Origin: Hyparrhenia diplandra
Lineage: Eukaryota > Streptophyta > Magnoliopsida > Poales > Poaceae
NCBI GenBank assembly: GCA_015847255.1
Contig: JADLZK010007350.1
Location: forward strand, 682,001 to 746,000
Length of the DNA stretch: 64,000 nucleotides
Direction of reading: 5' to 3'
Each line of letters opens with the position of its first letter. Within the stretch, counting starts at the first letter, position 1. A program made the translations under genes and the position numbers. Positions 20,925 to 31,892 of this stretch are shown piece by piece. Below the pieces are notes generated by a model, which saw nothing but the letters and a program-made list of their open reading frames with translations, searched no databases and was not told the DNA's origin.

Positions 20925-23900
20925 AGCCAAGGAAGAATCCTTTCGCGGCGCCGTCCAAGACCTTGGACTCCATCGGGAAGTGAGAGCGAAGGCGGCCATA
21001 CATGTCCGCACGCCGGGCCGGAAGGCGTTCGGAGCTCGGACCTGAGGTAGCCACCCCACGGCGCTCGGGCGGGGCTGCGTGCCGAGGGGCCAACCTCGGG
21101 TTGTCGCCCCAAAGCGGCGGGACGAAGTCCGACAAGGCCTCTTCCGGCTCTGGTGCGACTTTTGCTCTGCTCCGGCCCTGCGCCCGGCGTGAAGGGCGGT
21201 GTTCACGGCCTCGGTCCGGACCTTCTCCGCCTCGGCAATTGGTGCTCAAAGCGAGTTAGCAAGACAAGGCGATTGAAGGCAAAGCTCACTAAGGAAGAAG
21301 ACGCACCACGGCACTTCAAGCGTCGGCCCGGCATCGCGTTATGCTCCTCGGCGGCGACGGAGCCGCTCCTTCTCTTTCTGAGGGTCTCGCCCTCGGACAC
21401 CAACTTCGCCCGATGCGAGTGTTCAAGGCGTCGCACATCTCCTTTGCTTCTTCACCTCCTCAGGGGAGCCGTCCCGCTCGTCTTGAGCGTCCTTGGCGGG
21501 ATCCGGAGGGCTGGGTCCGAGCCTCCTCAAAATCATGGCTCATCCCGAGCCATGTCGGCCGCCATCTTGGCGGCCTCGGACCTGGCCTTGACGAGCTCGG
21601 CCTCTAGAGTCCGCCGTTGGGACTCCCTCTCCTCGGCAAGGGCAGCGAGCCGGGAGGTCTCGCTTTGGGCCTCGATCAACTTTACCCGAAGTTTGACCAA
21701 GGGCGTTCCAGTTCGAACGTTCGGCGAAGGAGCTCGGACTTCTCCGGGCAAAACGACGGAGATCTGCAGCGGCGACATTACCCATCAAGACACAAGCATA
21801 AAGACATGCGACGAGGGGATGACCATCAAGACACTTACCGCGTCGACCTGCGCAAGTCGGCCGGTTATGGCGTCCCGATCCTCGCCAAGCCCTCGGCGCC
21901 CACCCCGACGGATCTGCTCGTGGGTTCTCCACTCCCGGGACCTCGGGGCGGTCGTCGACCACAGCGGCGGCCGGGCCCCCGGGCATGCCACCCGGGGTCA
22001 AGGTGGACCGCCCGGTCGGCTCGCTCCAGAGGATACATCTCCTCCACGCCGGCAACTCTCCGCGGCTCAGGGAACCCGGACCAATAGAAGTCGGGGCCCT
22101 CGGGCCGACCACGGGAACCGTCCTCGTCATGGCCGAAGGCGGCCGCCGCCAAGGGCTGCCTCGAACCCGGACACGTGGAGTAGCGGGAAGTCGGGGTTAT
22201 GCGCCTCGTGAACCCCGGATCGGCGGGTCGGGGCGCAAAGCGAGGGACTTGCGGCGTCTCCGCCGCCATGAAGAGCTCCTCTTGCGAGAACTCCCGGACA
22301 AGGGGGCCCGGGCTCCTCGGGATGGGCGGCGGCGTCACGACCCCCTCGAATGGCGCCATACGCTTCGGCACCGGGGGCGACGTCATGGGCCCCAGCCAGG
22401 AAGCTCTCGTGTCGACCACCATCGGCTGAGTGGCCGACCCACCATCGCCACCGGGGCCTGCACCACCTCGGGGGTGGCCTCGGCAGCCCGGCTCGGGTCC
22501 GACCCTGGGGCTCGGGGCAGGCGCCACGGGAGGATTCGGCGAAGGCAAAGACGATATCTTGGCGGGCGACCCGGCTCACGGACCCCGGCCGGTCAAACGC
22601 TAGCCTTCAAGGCCTTCTTGGGATGCGAGCGGAGAAGTGGCCCCTCGTTTCTGAAGTCAAGAACGTGTCGGGACAAAGCAATCATATGCGAGGAAAGAAG
22701 ATCAAGATCGCGGCGAAAAAAAGCTCACGGCCGAGGGATCGCCTAGGCGTGGTCGAGGCTCGGAAAGGCTGCGACCCTGGCGTCGCACTTGGCGCGCGAG
22801 CCGTTTCCCCACGACATTCGTGCGCCACGGGGCTGGATCGGGACGGGGGGTCGCCGGCTCGTCCCCGGAACCGTGCCAGCGGCGCGGGGTACCCCGCAGC
22901 AGGTGGCGTCGACTCCTCCCCGCCGGGCCTCACCTGTGACGCCGAGGGGCCCTCGGGCCAACGCCAATGGTCACGAGGACTCGGGAAAAAAAGCCCCTCG
23001 GGCGCCGGGGGTGTCAGCAGTCCCCGACGCCTCGGGCTCGAGGCTCGGGCTGTAGCGAAGCCCGACTTCGGTCGGGAGCCCCATGGCTCGGTCCATCCAG
23101 AGCCACCATGTCGTCATCCGGCGAGTTCACGCGAAGCGGTCCTCCGGATCCTCGTCCTCTTCGGTGGTCGAGGTGTCGGGTGACTTGCCCGCCTCTGCTG
23201 CTCGGCCCGGCGCTTCTCGCGAGCCGTTTCTCTTCTTCTTCTCCTCCTTCTTGGCGCCCGGCGCCGCAGCTTCGTTCGAGCACGGTTCGCCGCCCGGCGA
23301 TCGGCATCAATGCCGGCACAAAGGCGGAGGAGTCGCGGTAGTTCGGACGGCCCCTGCGGAAGAAAAGAGTGAGAAGCGCCATGGCGACAACACACCAAAG
23401 CAATGCAAGGACACCGAAGCCAAGAATCACTCACCGAGGGGAAATATACCCTCGGCCGGGCGCATAGGGATCTCGGGATGTGTGACAGGGGTGTTGGACC
23501 CTAACGCATCCCTCACCGCTTGGCCGGCCATCGGTGGAAAGCGAGAAGGCGACATCCGGGACGCATCAAGACCGGCGGCCTCGGGAGTCATCTTGCACAT
23601 AAGCAAGGGGCGGGCCATCAACGGCAACACCCGACGCGCCGATGGCGGCGACCACGGCGTAAACATTCACATCCTTCCCTCCGGCCGCGGGACCGCTGCC
23701 TTAGGCCCTCCAACCGATGATGATCCTCAGGGGGGCCCGGTTCCCTTGCGGGCGATGCTTGAGGACCCGCCCGTGTACGCGGGAAGCGCGTTTCGTCGTT
23801 GCGGAGGTAGAACCACCGATCTTGCCACCCCTTGTTGGAAGAGGTAAGTTTGGAGACGATGTACCCATCGGCTCGGTTCGGCCGTGCGCTTTCCGAGCGG

Positions 23901-24409
23901 ACTTGGGCGCCACGGCCTCAACGCGCGGCGCCCTCCGTGGTTGGCCTGGCAAGCGAGGCGGTGGTAAGGTCCGCCTTGAAGAACCACAACCAGAGGTCCC
24001 AATGCGGCTCGATCCCCGGAATCCCTCACAAAGGGTGACGAAGATGGCGGCTGGGAGATCGAGTTCGGGGCGAGATGATGAAGCTTCGATTTCATAGTAG
24101 TGGAGGATCGCCCGAATGAACCGGCCCTTGCCGGCATACCAGCCGCGCCCGATGAAGATCCATCAAGCTCACCACGTAGCCATCGGGAGGGTTAGGCTCC
24201 TCCTCCGTCCAATCCGGAGCAATCCACTCCGGCCGCAATTCATCGGTGCGGGGGACGAAGAAGCCCTTCATCGGCGAGACGCTGGAGCTTCTCCTCCGTC
24301 GCCGTCGTCCTCGGCCACGGCTCGGCATCAAGCACCTCCCTGCGCCACCGTCACCGCTACTGACTGCGCCATGGATGAAAGGGAGGCGAAGGGTGGCAAC
24401 CGCTAGCAA
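20925..24409 (-). pseudogene. Antisense gene of the outer Tat-type element ('putative gypsy-type transposon' domain)
   Basis: The gene reads on the minus strand, starting near 24,409 or at an internal Met. Pieces in shifting frames are a start region with VSPMKGFFVPRTDELRPEWI, PPDGYVVSLMDLHRA, FVTLCEGF, then LPTRGG/NDETRFPRVHGRVLKHR-like text, a long Pro/Gly/Arg-rich middle, GPDFYWSGFPEPRRVAGVEE (about 22,050), and a coiled-coil segment with TSRLAALAEERESQRRTLEA and LVKARSEAAKMAADMARDEP (about 21,540-21,690). The early part resembles the plant domain called 'putative gypsy type transposon' (Transposase_28 family) seen in rice retroelement antisense genes. Function is unknown; coiled coils suggest oligomerisation or binding. 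The gene is broken by frame changes and by element 3 (continuing at 13,849). Plus-strand open frames across it are shadows. Confidence 0.7.
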
Positions 24410-25639
24410 CCCCGATCACACGGCGCAAGGCAAGTGAATCTCTCCCTCAATCTCTCCTACTCTTTCCCTCTATCTCCGATTCTTTGCGGCGAGAAGGCAA
24501 GAAAGGCGAAGGCAAGAGCAAAGGAGCAACTATCCGCCGCCGCGCATCCCCATATTTATAGGGAAGGGAAGGCAAACCACCCGGCCTGGGCAACCAAACC
24601 GACTCTTGGAATGGACGGCCCATGATGGGTGAGAACCGCTCATCCAGCGGCCAAGCCGCAGCGGTGGAACCGTCGGGCGCATTAATGCACCTTGGCGGAG
24701 CCCTCGATCTCCGCCCACGACAAGAAGGCGTAAGGCCGCGTCCCATCGAGGCAACGATCGGCGCCACCTCGGCGTGGCGACTAGATGCCCTCGTCTTCCG
24801 GTCGGGGGGTAAAACCGTCCGGCCACCATATATCGGGCGCCCGACCACGAGGGGCAAAAAGTCGATCCGTTGGCGGTTCCGCCCCGGCGCTGAAACCAAA
24901 CGAGCCTCGAGGGTGACACACCTACGTTCGAAGGTTGCCAGGTGGGCCCACATGGGTTTTCACGGTCACCTCGGGATAACCCGAGCGAGGGACGGGAGGG
25001 AAATGCACAACCGGCTATACCCGGGCCCCCAGGGCTCGGATTTCTGAAACGTGTTTAAGGCCCGCGGTCTTTGCTTATAGAGATGTCCCATCCGTGGGAG
25101 GCCCACAGGCCCTCGGGGTTGGTCGCCCAAACCCCGGGATACGCTAAGCGGTCCACGGGGTTCTCATGGGGTGAATCCTGGATCACATAGCCGACCCTTG
25201 CTCCGGCAAGGGCACGGGCACCCGCTTAAACAGACCGCTACTAACGCTCACAGGGCACGACACATTAAACTTACGGGGCATTGTGGCGTGTCTCCCCTCC
25301 TCCTCCCTTTCGGGAGGGTGACAGAGGAGCGTATGATCAAAGTCGAGGAGGCTGGGTCGACCTTGCGCACATAAGCGCGGGCCTCGGGCTGCCCACGCAA
25401 AAATGAGCAGACTCCGCACAAATAAGCGCAATTTAAGAGTTGTTTCAGTCTTGCCGGCGTGCGAGATATAAAAGACCTCGAAGGAATCCGCCATTCCATT
25501 CGAGGCCTCGGCTAAGACTACACCCAGCAGTGCGCTGGCGCGCACCCATTGTAGACAAACCACCCTAAGAAACAACAAGGCGGCGAGGAACGGCGGAACC
25601 CCGGGCGAGTCCTCACTCGCTCGGGGGCTCAGGGGCTCT
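24410..25639. mobile_element. Outer element spacer before the 3' LTR, with polypurine tract
   Basis: GC-rich non-coding interval between the antisense gene promoter and the LTR. It ends in a G-rich tract (GCTCGGGGGCTCAGGGGCTC, about 25,617-25,636) that serves as polypurine tract. No credible gene is seen; open frames here lack family features. Confidence 0.6.
24553..24560 (-). promoter_or_regulatory. TATA box for the antisense gene
   Basis: Read on the minus strand, TATAAATA followed by TGGGGATGCGCGG lies about 145 bp upstream of the first antisense Met codon region (24,409). Position and sequence fit a plant core promoter. Its use is inferred. Confidence 0.55.
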
Positions 25640-26943
25640 TGTCGGGGACCTAAATATTGGGCCCGAGACATTCTCCAAACTATGAGAATGCTGGCCTGCC
25701 AAGGCCCAAGAAAACCTAGCCTGCTATCATCCCAAGACGGAGGGACGGCCCGACGGACGATGGACGAGCCATTGGCCACGGCACGCTCACATGACGACGG
25801 AATCGGCCCATGAAGCGGCCCCAAAGCGGCCCAAATGGGTCACCACGGCGTAAAGAGCTCATCACGCTCACGAAGGACAAGGTCAAGGACCTCCGCCAAA
25901 CAACGAACCATGGCGTTCCACGTCGACGGCAGCCAACCCATGGCTCGGACTCGACCACACATCTCCGTTTCGTCGGCTGGCCTAGCTCACCAGCCCGGGA
26001 GAAACCTCCGCCTCGCGAGAGGGCCTAGCTCACCACCCTCGGGCGCCAAAACTACGCCTCGCCCGAGGGAGACCGGCTCTCCATCCTCGGGTGAGGTAAG
26101 CCCAACTAGCCCATCCGGGGGGACGCGCACCCTCGGGCGTGGGAGGTTCCGTCTAGAGGAAGGGAAACCGCCGCATTCAATGCGGTTGCACGACGGCGCA
26201 GGTGCGGTGCCATCGATTACGCCTGGATCAAATCGAGCGCGAATCGTCTCCCCAATCCGGACCGATGGGGCTAAAAGCTGAACGGTGGCGTGTTACGCCA
26301 CCCGGCAAGACGTGGAAACCAGGATGACACTGTTCATTTCGAGCACCGTCAAAGCGCCACGTTGGGCGGACCCTCGGGCACGACACGCATAGCCGGCGAC
26401 CTGCAGGACCGGCCCTCGCCATGCGGATTGTGAGGGCGCCTCACGGGACCCTCGGGGGCAGCGCCGGGGACGGCACGCCCGCCATCGGATCGGGACGCGT
26501 GTCTTCGTCAAGCAACATCAAGCCGGCCAACCCCTCGGCGGCACATGCAACCGGTGTAGCCTCGGGGAATTAGCCACTTAGGCGTCCACTGTGTAAACAT
26601 TATCTCTCTCCTTCTCCTATAAAATGGGGAGTAATGCCTCATTAGGGAGGATGGGATTCGAGCCCGCTCAACTCCCAGTTCACACGGAGGAAGCTGCACA
26701 CCACCACCATCACCATAACCACGATCGTGGGGGCTTGAGACCCGCGTCTCTCCCCAGCGGCCGCCTGTAACCCCTACTGCAGGCTCACCTTTTGAGCGAG
26801 GTAACACGAAAGCAGACACACCCCCGCTGGGACGTAGGGCCCCCGTTGGCCTGAACCGGGATAAACCGCTGCGGCCCCGTGTCCATCTTGCGCTACGCCA
26901 TCGAGGAGGGGGCACACGGCTTATAAATTCTTTATTGCCGGCA
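25640..26943 (+). repeat. Outer element 3' LTR
   Basis: Starts TGTCGGGGACC, a start common to many grass Ty3/gypsy LTRs, directly after the G-rich tract. A TATA box (TATAAAA, 26,618-26,624) precedes CT/AC-rich leader sequence. A U5-like block contains GACGTAGGGCCCCCGTTGGC. The end near 26,943 (...TTGCCGGCA) is an estimate; the matching 5' LTR is outside the window. Confidence 0.7.
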
Positions 26944-28547
26944 CCGAGGCACCCACCGTGTATCGTTGGAAACTTGGAAACTTTGATTGTGTATCGTTGG
27001 ATTTCAGATGTGTGGCATATAGAGTCCTTTGGCAGATTTTGCATATAGCTCCCCATAATGCCTCAGTAATTTGCCTTATAGAAACCTGAACTAGATAGAA
27101 ATTGCCGCCACCTCCATTCAAATCAATCTGAGAGGGTGCTTTGCTTCCTTCTAATCGAAGCTTGCTTCGCTAGCTAGCAGGCACCTCTTTCCTTCGGCCA
27201 TGCCTCCACCTTCCCTAATCTCTCCAACCACGAAACTGCCCACCGGCTAGGGTCAGGGACAGCGCGCGGCCATCGGTGGTTCTGCAGGTTGCAGCAGACA
27301 TTTCCTGCCCGTCCTAGTCTGTCGCTGCTATCGTCGTGTATGGCGGTCTCCTTGCCTACGCATCCTCGTTCGTTGCACCTAGTCTCCCCAATCCTCCTCT
27401 TCTCCTATCGCATTGTGTAGGTACATGTATGTTGGGGATTTTTTTTTTTTTTTTTTTGCTCTAGAATCAGCCTCTAGCCGTAGAAATCGCAACGTGTGTT
27501 CATGACGATCTTTAGGCAAGTTAATTATTGCCCCACTGTGTTTGCCTTGAACAGTCTAAGACGATTAAGGAGCTCAGTCTGTTTTAGCCCGACATTCATT
27601 GCTTCCAAGCAATAAAAAATCTGGCCCTAGTTGTTTGATTTAAAAGATTGAACGTAGCATTTGGCTTTTTTTCTAACATGGATTCAGTTGTTCACAATCA
27701 GCTTTCTTGGTCAGTGGTTTGACGATTCAGAAGTTATCCTTTGTTTATTCAGCAGCCTGTGCTCCATCAATTTGTGTATTCACTAGTTCATCGCTTCATA
27801 TATTCAGTATCAGCAATTGTGTTCTCATATATGCACAGCATGCATGCAAGCAAATGTATAAATATGTTAGTCATTCTGTGCAAGAGGGGAGACATCTAGT
27901 GTGACAAAAAACAAAAGAAGTCATGTTCACGCTAAAAAAACTCTTGTCCAATTGTTGACCTGGCTAGAGAAGATATTGATTTTTAAGTATCTTCCGTTGA
28001 AATGACAAGCAGAATACATGGATGAAAGTTTTATGATCCCAGTCATAAGATTGAGTGGTTGCCAGAACCAAATGACAATGAGCAATTGGCAGTGCTATCA
28101 GAGTTCGTCGTTGCCTCTGTTGGTAATGATAAGCAGAATACATGAATATAGATCCATGATCTTACACTACTCTGGTACATGATCTCAGACAGCACAAATT
28201 CCAAAGATTTAGGGCGTATACCAGTAACACACATGTATCAAATAGACACTGACTGGTAATGTACTAAATACAGATACATTAGGTTCTCATGATCGCAGCA
28301 GCATCCAGCAACTGAGAATAAGACTCACGATTATCCGTGTCACCAGCTCTGCTCCTACACATTTTACAGTTAGATTTTTCCAGAATTTTTACAGGGACAT
28401 TGAGGGAACAGAGAAAATGAACAAGCAATGGAAGATTGAAACAAAAATATCTAATTTGCTAGTCAGATTTATCTTGCTATTTCTTAAACAATACAATCTA
28501 ACAGTACAATCCCTATTTTCCTACCAATTGAGTTGTACTCAGCACCA
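26944..28547. other. Intergenic, no gene recognised
   Basis: AT-rich low-copy-looking sequence. A short direct repeat (GTGTATCGTTGGA at 26,958 and 26,989) and a run of about 20 T (27,439-27,458) are present. No coding, RNA gene or clear transposon ends were recognised. Confidence 0.5.
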
Positions 28548-28557
28548 AATAAAAATA
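28548..28557. repeat. Target-site duplication of Pack-MULE-like element
   Basis: AATAAAAATA precedes the left terminal repeat and recurs at 30,045-30,054 after the right one. Mutator-like elements make 9-10-bp duplications. Confidence 0.75.
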
Positions 28558-30044
28558 GGAAAAAGTCTACATCACCCCCTAATGTATCTAGGGTGGTCTA
28601 CATAAGCCCCTAAACTATAAAATCGGGTATTATACACATTAAACTTTGTAAAACCGGACAAATCACCCCCTGGGCTGGTTTTGCTAGTGGTTTAGCACAC
28701 ATGGCACTCCACGTTGGCTTGTTTTGATGATGTCACCGTCCAAGTCGTCTGCTGTTGTTGGTCGTTGCCCTCGCCACGGTCCATACGTTGGTCTGCTCCT
28801 GTTGGGTCACCACGCCAGGCTTCGACGATCAGCAGCCAGCGGAGAAGGAACGACGCGAGCGTGTAGGCGAGCGGCATCTGCTCGGTCGGCACGCCAGATT
28901 TTGGGGACTGCAATCGAACGCCGCAGGCTGCTCGTGCGATGGTCACCGCGACCGCCATTCTCCTCTTGCTCTTCTCCATCCTCTCCGGCGTGTACGTAAT
29001 CACCTTCTACTACAAGCCAGCTGCAAATCGAGGTGTAGCATTGCTACGTAATCACCTTCTACAACCAGAAGCTACTCCTGTACAGCACCAGGACCACCGT
29101 CCCCAACGTAATCCAGTTCTGGAACGTTGTGGCGCGCATGACGGCCGAGCTCGCCAATGTGCTCCATGCCTCCACGTCTTCTACCCGCTGGCCGGCCGCA
29201 TCTACCGGGCAGCAGGCGGCGCCCGTGCATGAGATCCAGGGGGAGGGGGAGCGCTGCCTGAAGTCCCCGAAGTCGCAGGCCGCCGCCACCGAAACTTCAT
29301 CCACCATGAAACGCCCGCCGCCACAGAACCGCTGTTATGACGCGGCGAGCGCACCAATGCGGTCGACGCGTCGCAGGCACGCGTCCAAGGCCGGCTCGGC
29401 GCCGTCGGACACCGGGAGGCGCGACAACAGGTTCCGGCTTTGGCACTAAGGCCCCGATGTGGACGGCGCCGATTGCTGCTGAGCTACGCGGGGGCGAAGG
29501 ATAGTGGAACGGGCGGTGCATGGGGACGGGAGGGCCTGCAGCGGCGTCTGCCGCGGGGAGTGAGCGGCGGCGGCGGCGACGGGAGCGAAGCTTCCCGCGA
29601 CGCGTGCTCATCACGGTCGCCGCGACGCCGCGTGGTGGACTCGGAGTTTGGCGAGGGCGGGACATCGTCACATGGGTGCGCGGAACCGACCCGAGCAACA
29701 CGGTGGAGGAGCACCTCGACCTGCACGTCGGCGGTCGGTGCGCCGCACGTCTCGGGAGGAGCTGCGCCTCGCCATGCTCCTGGAGGATATGCTGCTGGAG
29801 TTGCGCACCTGGACCAGAACGGTTAGGAGATGGAGATGGAGCTAGAGGGGTGAGGGATGACAGCTTGGACCCACAGCCACTGTGCCAACTTGGACGCCAC
29901 CTAGGCAAAACCAGGTTCCAAAAACAGCTCGGGGGGTAAAATGAATGGTTTTGCAAAGTTTAATGTGTTAGATACCCGATTTTATAATTTAGGGTGTTAA
30001 TTAGACCACCCACCATACACATGGGGGTTATTTAGACTTTTTCC
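28558..30044. mobile_element. Pack-MULE-like element with GC-rich captured sequence (1.5 kb)
   Basis: Terminal inverted repeats of roughly 110 bp with scattered mismatches: left GGAAAAAGTCTACATCACCC, right the complement ending GGGTTATTTAGACTTTTTCC. Both arms contain the CCCTAAACTATAAAATCGGG-type text typical of rice MULE ends. The 10-bp direct duplicate flanks it. The interior (28,700-29,900) is strongly GC-rich, unlike the AT-rich flanks, and has no transposase. These are the hallmarks of Pack-MULEs, which carry fragments of host genes. One captured piece looks like BAHD acyltransferase (next entry). Confidence 0.78.
29090..29215 (+). pseudogene. Captured fragment resembling a BAHD acyltransferase
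   Basis: Reading CLHVFYPLAGRIYR at about 29,166-29,208 matches the FYPLAGR motif found near the N-terminus of plant BAHD acyltransferases. Upstream text in another frame (TVPNVIQFWNV) resembles the region just before that motif. The HXXXD and DFGWG active-site motifs are absent, so it is only an exon fragment carried by the transposon. The match rests on one short motif. Confidence 0.45.
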
Positions 30045-30054
30045 AATAAAAATA

Positions 30055-30956
30055 GCACTAGTTCAGACTTCAGAGCCGTTTCTAGATGGAGAAAGGTCAT
30101 GGAACGTACCATTCAATGAAGAAAAGCTAATGCGGGGCCACAAGGATGCTACTGCATCTACATCCGTGGGAGAAAGAGCAGAAAGAGAGATGAGATAGGA
30201 GGCAACATCGTTATTCCTCGAGACGCGAAGCTTGGTGTCTGATGGCGGATGCCAGCCGGAGGAGTAAGAGGTCGCTGTTCGTCGGGGCCGCCCGTGCTTC
30301 CGCCGGCCCGTCGTGAGGCCTGGGGCGAGCACCACCGCCAGCCACCATCGGGCGGCCAGAACTGTGCGAAAGTGCGACGCATTGAAGCTTGGAGGCGACG
30401 GGCGCGACGATGGAACAGCGGGATGTGCAACCGTTGAGGGAAGGGCGCCGTCGCCGACTCGTCGAGGGAGGGGGCGCCGCCATCGAGGTTGAGGGGCCGC
30501 CGACAAAGCATGGAGGTCGCGCCCGCCAACGTTGGCCGCCAGCAGTATGTGGTGCGGGGCGGCCGACGAGAGGAGTTGCGCTGGGCGGACGGGAGGAGAA
30601 CTGCGTGCCGTCTGGCGCGGGCGGCGGGCGGGAGGCCGCTGGGCGGCCGGGCGCCGGGATCGGCAGGTGGTGCCCGTCGGGATCGGATCGAGATCGGGAT
30701 CATCTGCTCGGTGGGACTATTGGGGTCGATTTGAAAAGATACGTGGTGAGTTTGCCATAGATGGAAAGGACCTCTTTGTAAAATATGCAGAGCTACTGCG
30801 AGGGCGTTAAAATGTAAAATGTATCGTACTATCTGTATATATCATCTCGCACCGCAGATCTAAGATCTGATGGATAGAGATGTGAGTTTCAAGTTTCCAC
30901 CCACCATTGAGTTTCCATTACATATTTTTTGCCGAACAACGGTAAGGGAGAGTGAG
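30055..30956. other. GC-rich island, no gene recognised
   Basis: 30,240-30,720 is GC-rich with open frames on both strands, all compositional and Arg/Pro/Gly-rich, with no family features. It may be a promoter-type island or another captured fragment. The rest is AT-rich. Confidence 0.35.
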
Positions 30957-31235
30957 AATCACTACAAACCTGTCGGAAGGTAGAAAATGATGTTGATTTT
31001 AGTTCTAGATAGAAACCTTTACATACATTTTCCTTATTTTAACTAGCTACAGGGTAGTTGTTCATCTATACTCCGATTCTTGTACTTTGCTAACTCCTCT
31101 CTCCTCTAGAAATATTTCTAGTGACCCTCTTTCGAATAAAACAAATTAATTGATTGATTAGTTACTTTTGAATTGTTCTTCACTCGTCAATAAATTTACC
31201 ATCTTTATCTAGTTTCTTCATGACCATGCATTGCA
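30957..31235. repeat. Dispersed repeat, copy 1 (part 1)
   Basis: Shares AACCTGTCGRAAGGT, TCCGATTCTTG, TAGAAATATTTCTAGTGA and TCAATAAATTTACCA-type blocks in the same order with 41,107-41,345. The match resumes at about 31,710-31,815. The gap between holds a Stowaway-like MITE. Element class unknown. Confidence 0.55.
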
Positions 31236-31333
31236 TATGCTCCTTCATTCTAAATTATAAATCACTTTTATATTTTTTGGTACATCTATTTTAATATGCA
31301 TTAGTATAATAATACATATACAAACATAGGGAG

Positions 31334-31595
31334 TACTCCCTCGGGATGGTATTAGAAGTCGTTTTTGGACAAGGTTTAGGTCAAACATCGGGAATATAAA
31401 TCATCAATAACTTTTAAGTTGTTGAGTTTGTAAATGTAAAAATTATATGAGTAGATTTGTCTTAAAAATACTTTGATAAAAGTATACATATATCACATCT
31501 CCATAAATATTTTTATAATAATAAGAGGTCAAAATTGTGTTTTGGAGACCGTATCGCTATCCTAAACGACTTCTAATACCATCCCGGAGGAAGTA
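31334..31595. mobile_element. Stowaway-like MITE (262 bp)
   Basis: Ends are TACTCCCTCGGGATGGTATT and the inverse AATACCATCCCGGAGGAAGTA, with the flanking TA typical of Tc1/mariner-derived Stowaway MITEs. The interior is AT-rich and non-coding. Subterminal AGAAGTCGTTT/AAACGACTTCT is also inverted. Confidence 0.8.
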
Positions 31596-31892
31596 TATCA
31601 TTAAGAAGGAAACAAAGTTGTTACATAGGTTAACAACATTCGGCCTAGAATGCGAGCGGCACACTACAACCGAAATAAGGTATCCCTTCAACAGAAAACA
31701 ACGTGAGAGAGCTATCTAGTTTTATGACTTTCTCCATGTAAAACAAATGATTTTGGGCGCCCTTGAAGATCAGAATCCAGCCAAACATGAGAGAGCGATA
31801 TTATTTTGTAATTCACCGAAAGAAATGATTTTCCCATGCAGGGAGTACCTTTTATACTCGCTAAACACCAAGACATGACAAAAGATTCATAT

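Larger units (their letters stand above)
12589..21210. repeat. Tandem segmental duplication, copy B
   Basis: This is the second copy of the tandem block. It starts in the integrase C-terminus, continues through the spacer and the complete element 3, and ends in the antisense gene, after which the outer element continues uniquely. Element 3 has exactly the same insertion point and target duplicate as element 2, so it is not an independent insertion. The junction at 12,588/12,589 joins GTTCACGGCC to CGAAGAGAAAAAAAGCC with at most a few bases of shared sequence. Confidence 0.85.

Noticed and set aside
21153..23183. Long plus-strand open frames (352 and 277 codons) in the GC-rich part of the outer element
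   Set aside because: They lie opposite the antisense gene, are Arg/Gly/Ser-rich with no family motifs, and are explained as shadows of the minus-strand coding.
26958..27001. GTGTATCGTTGGA direct repeat as target duplicate of the outer LTR
   Set aside because: 13 bp is too long for a Ty3/gypsy duplicate and both copies are on the same side of the LTR.
30063..30810. Open frames in the GC-rich island right of the Pack-MULE
   Set aside because: Low-complexity Arg/Pro/Gly text in all frames, with no motif to choose one.
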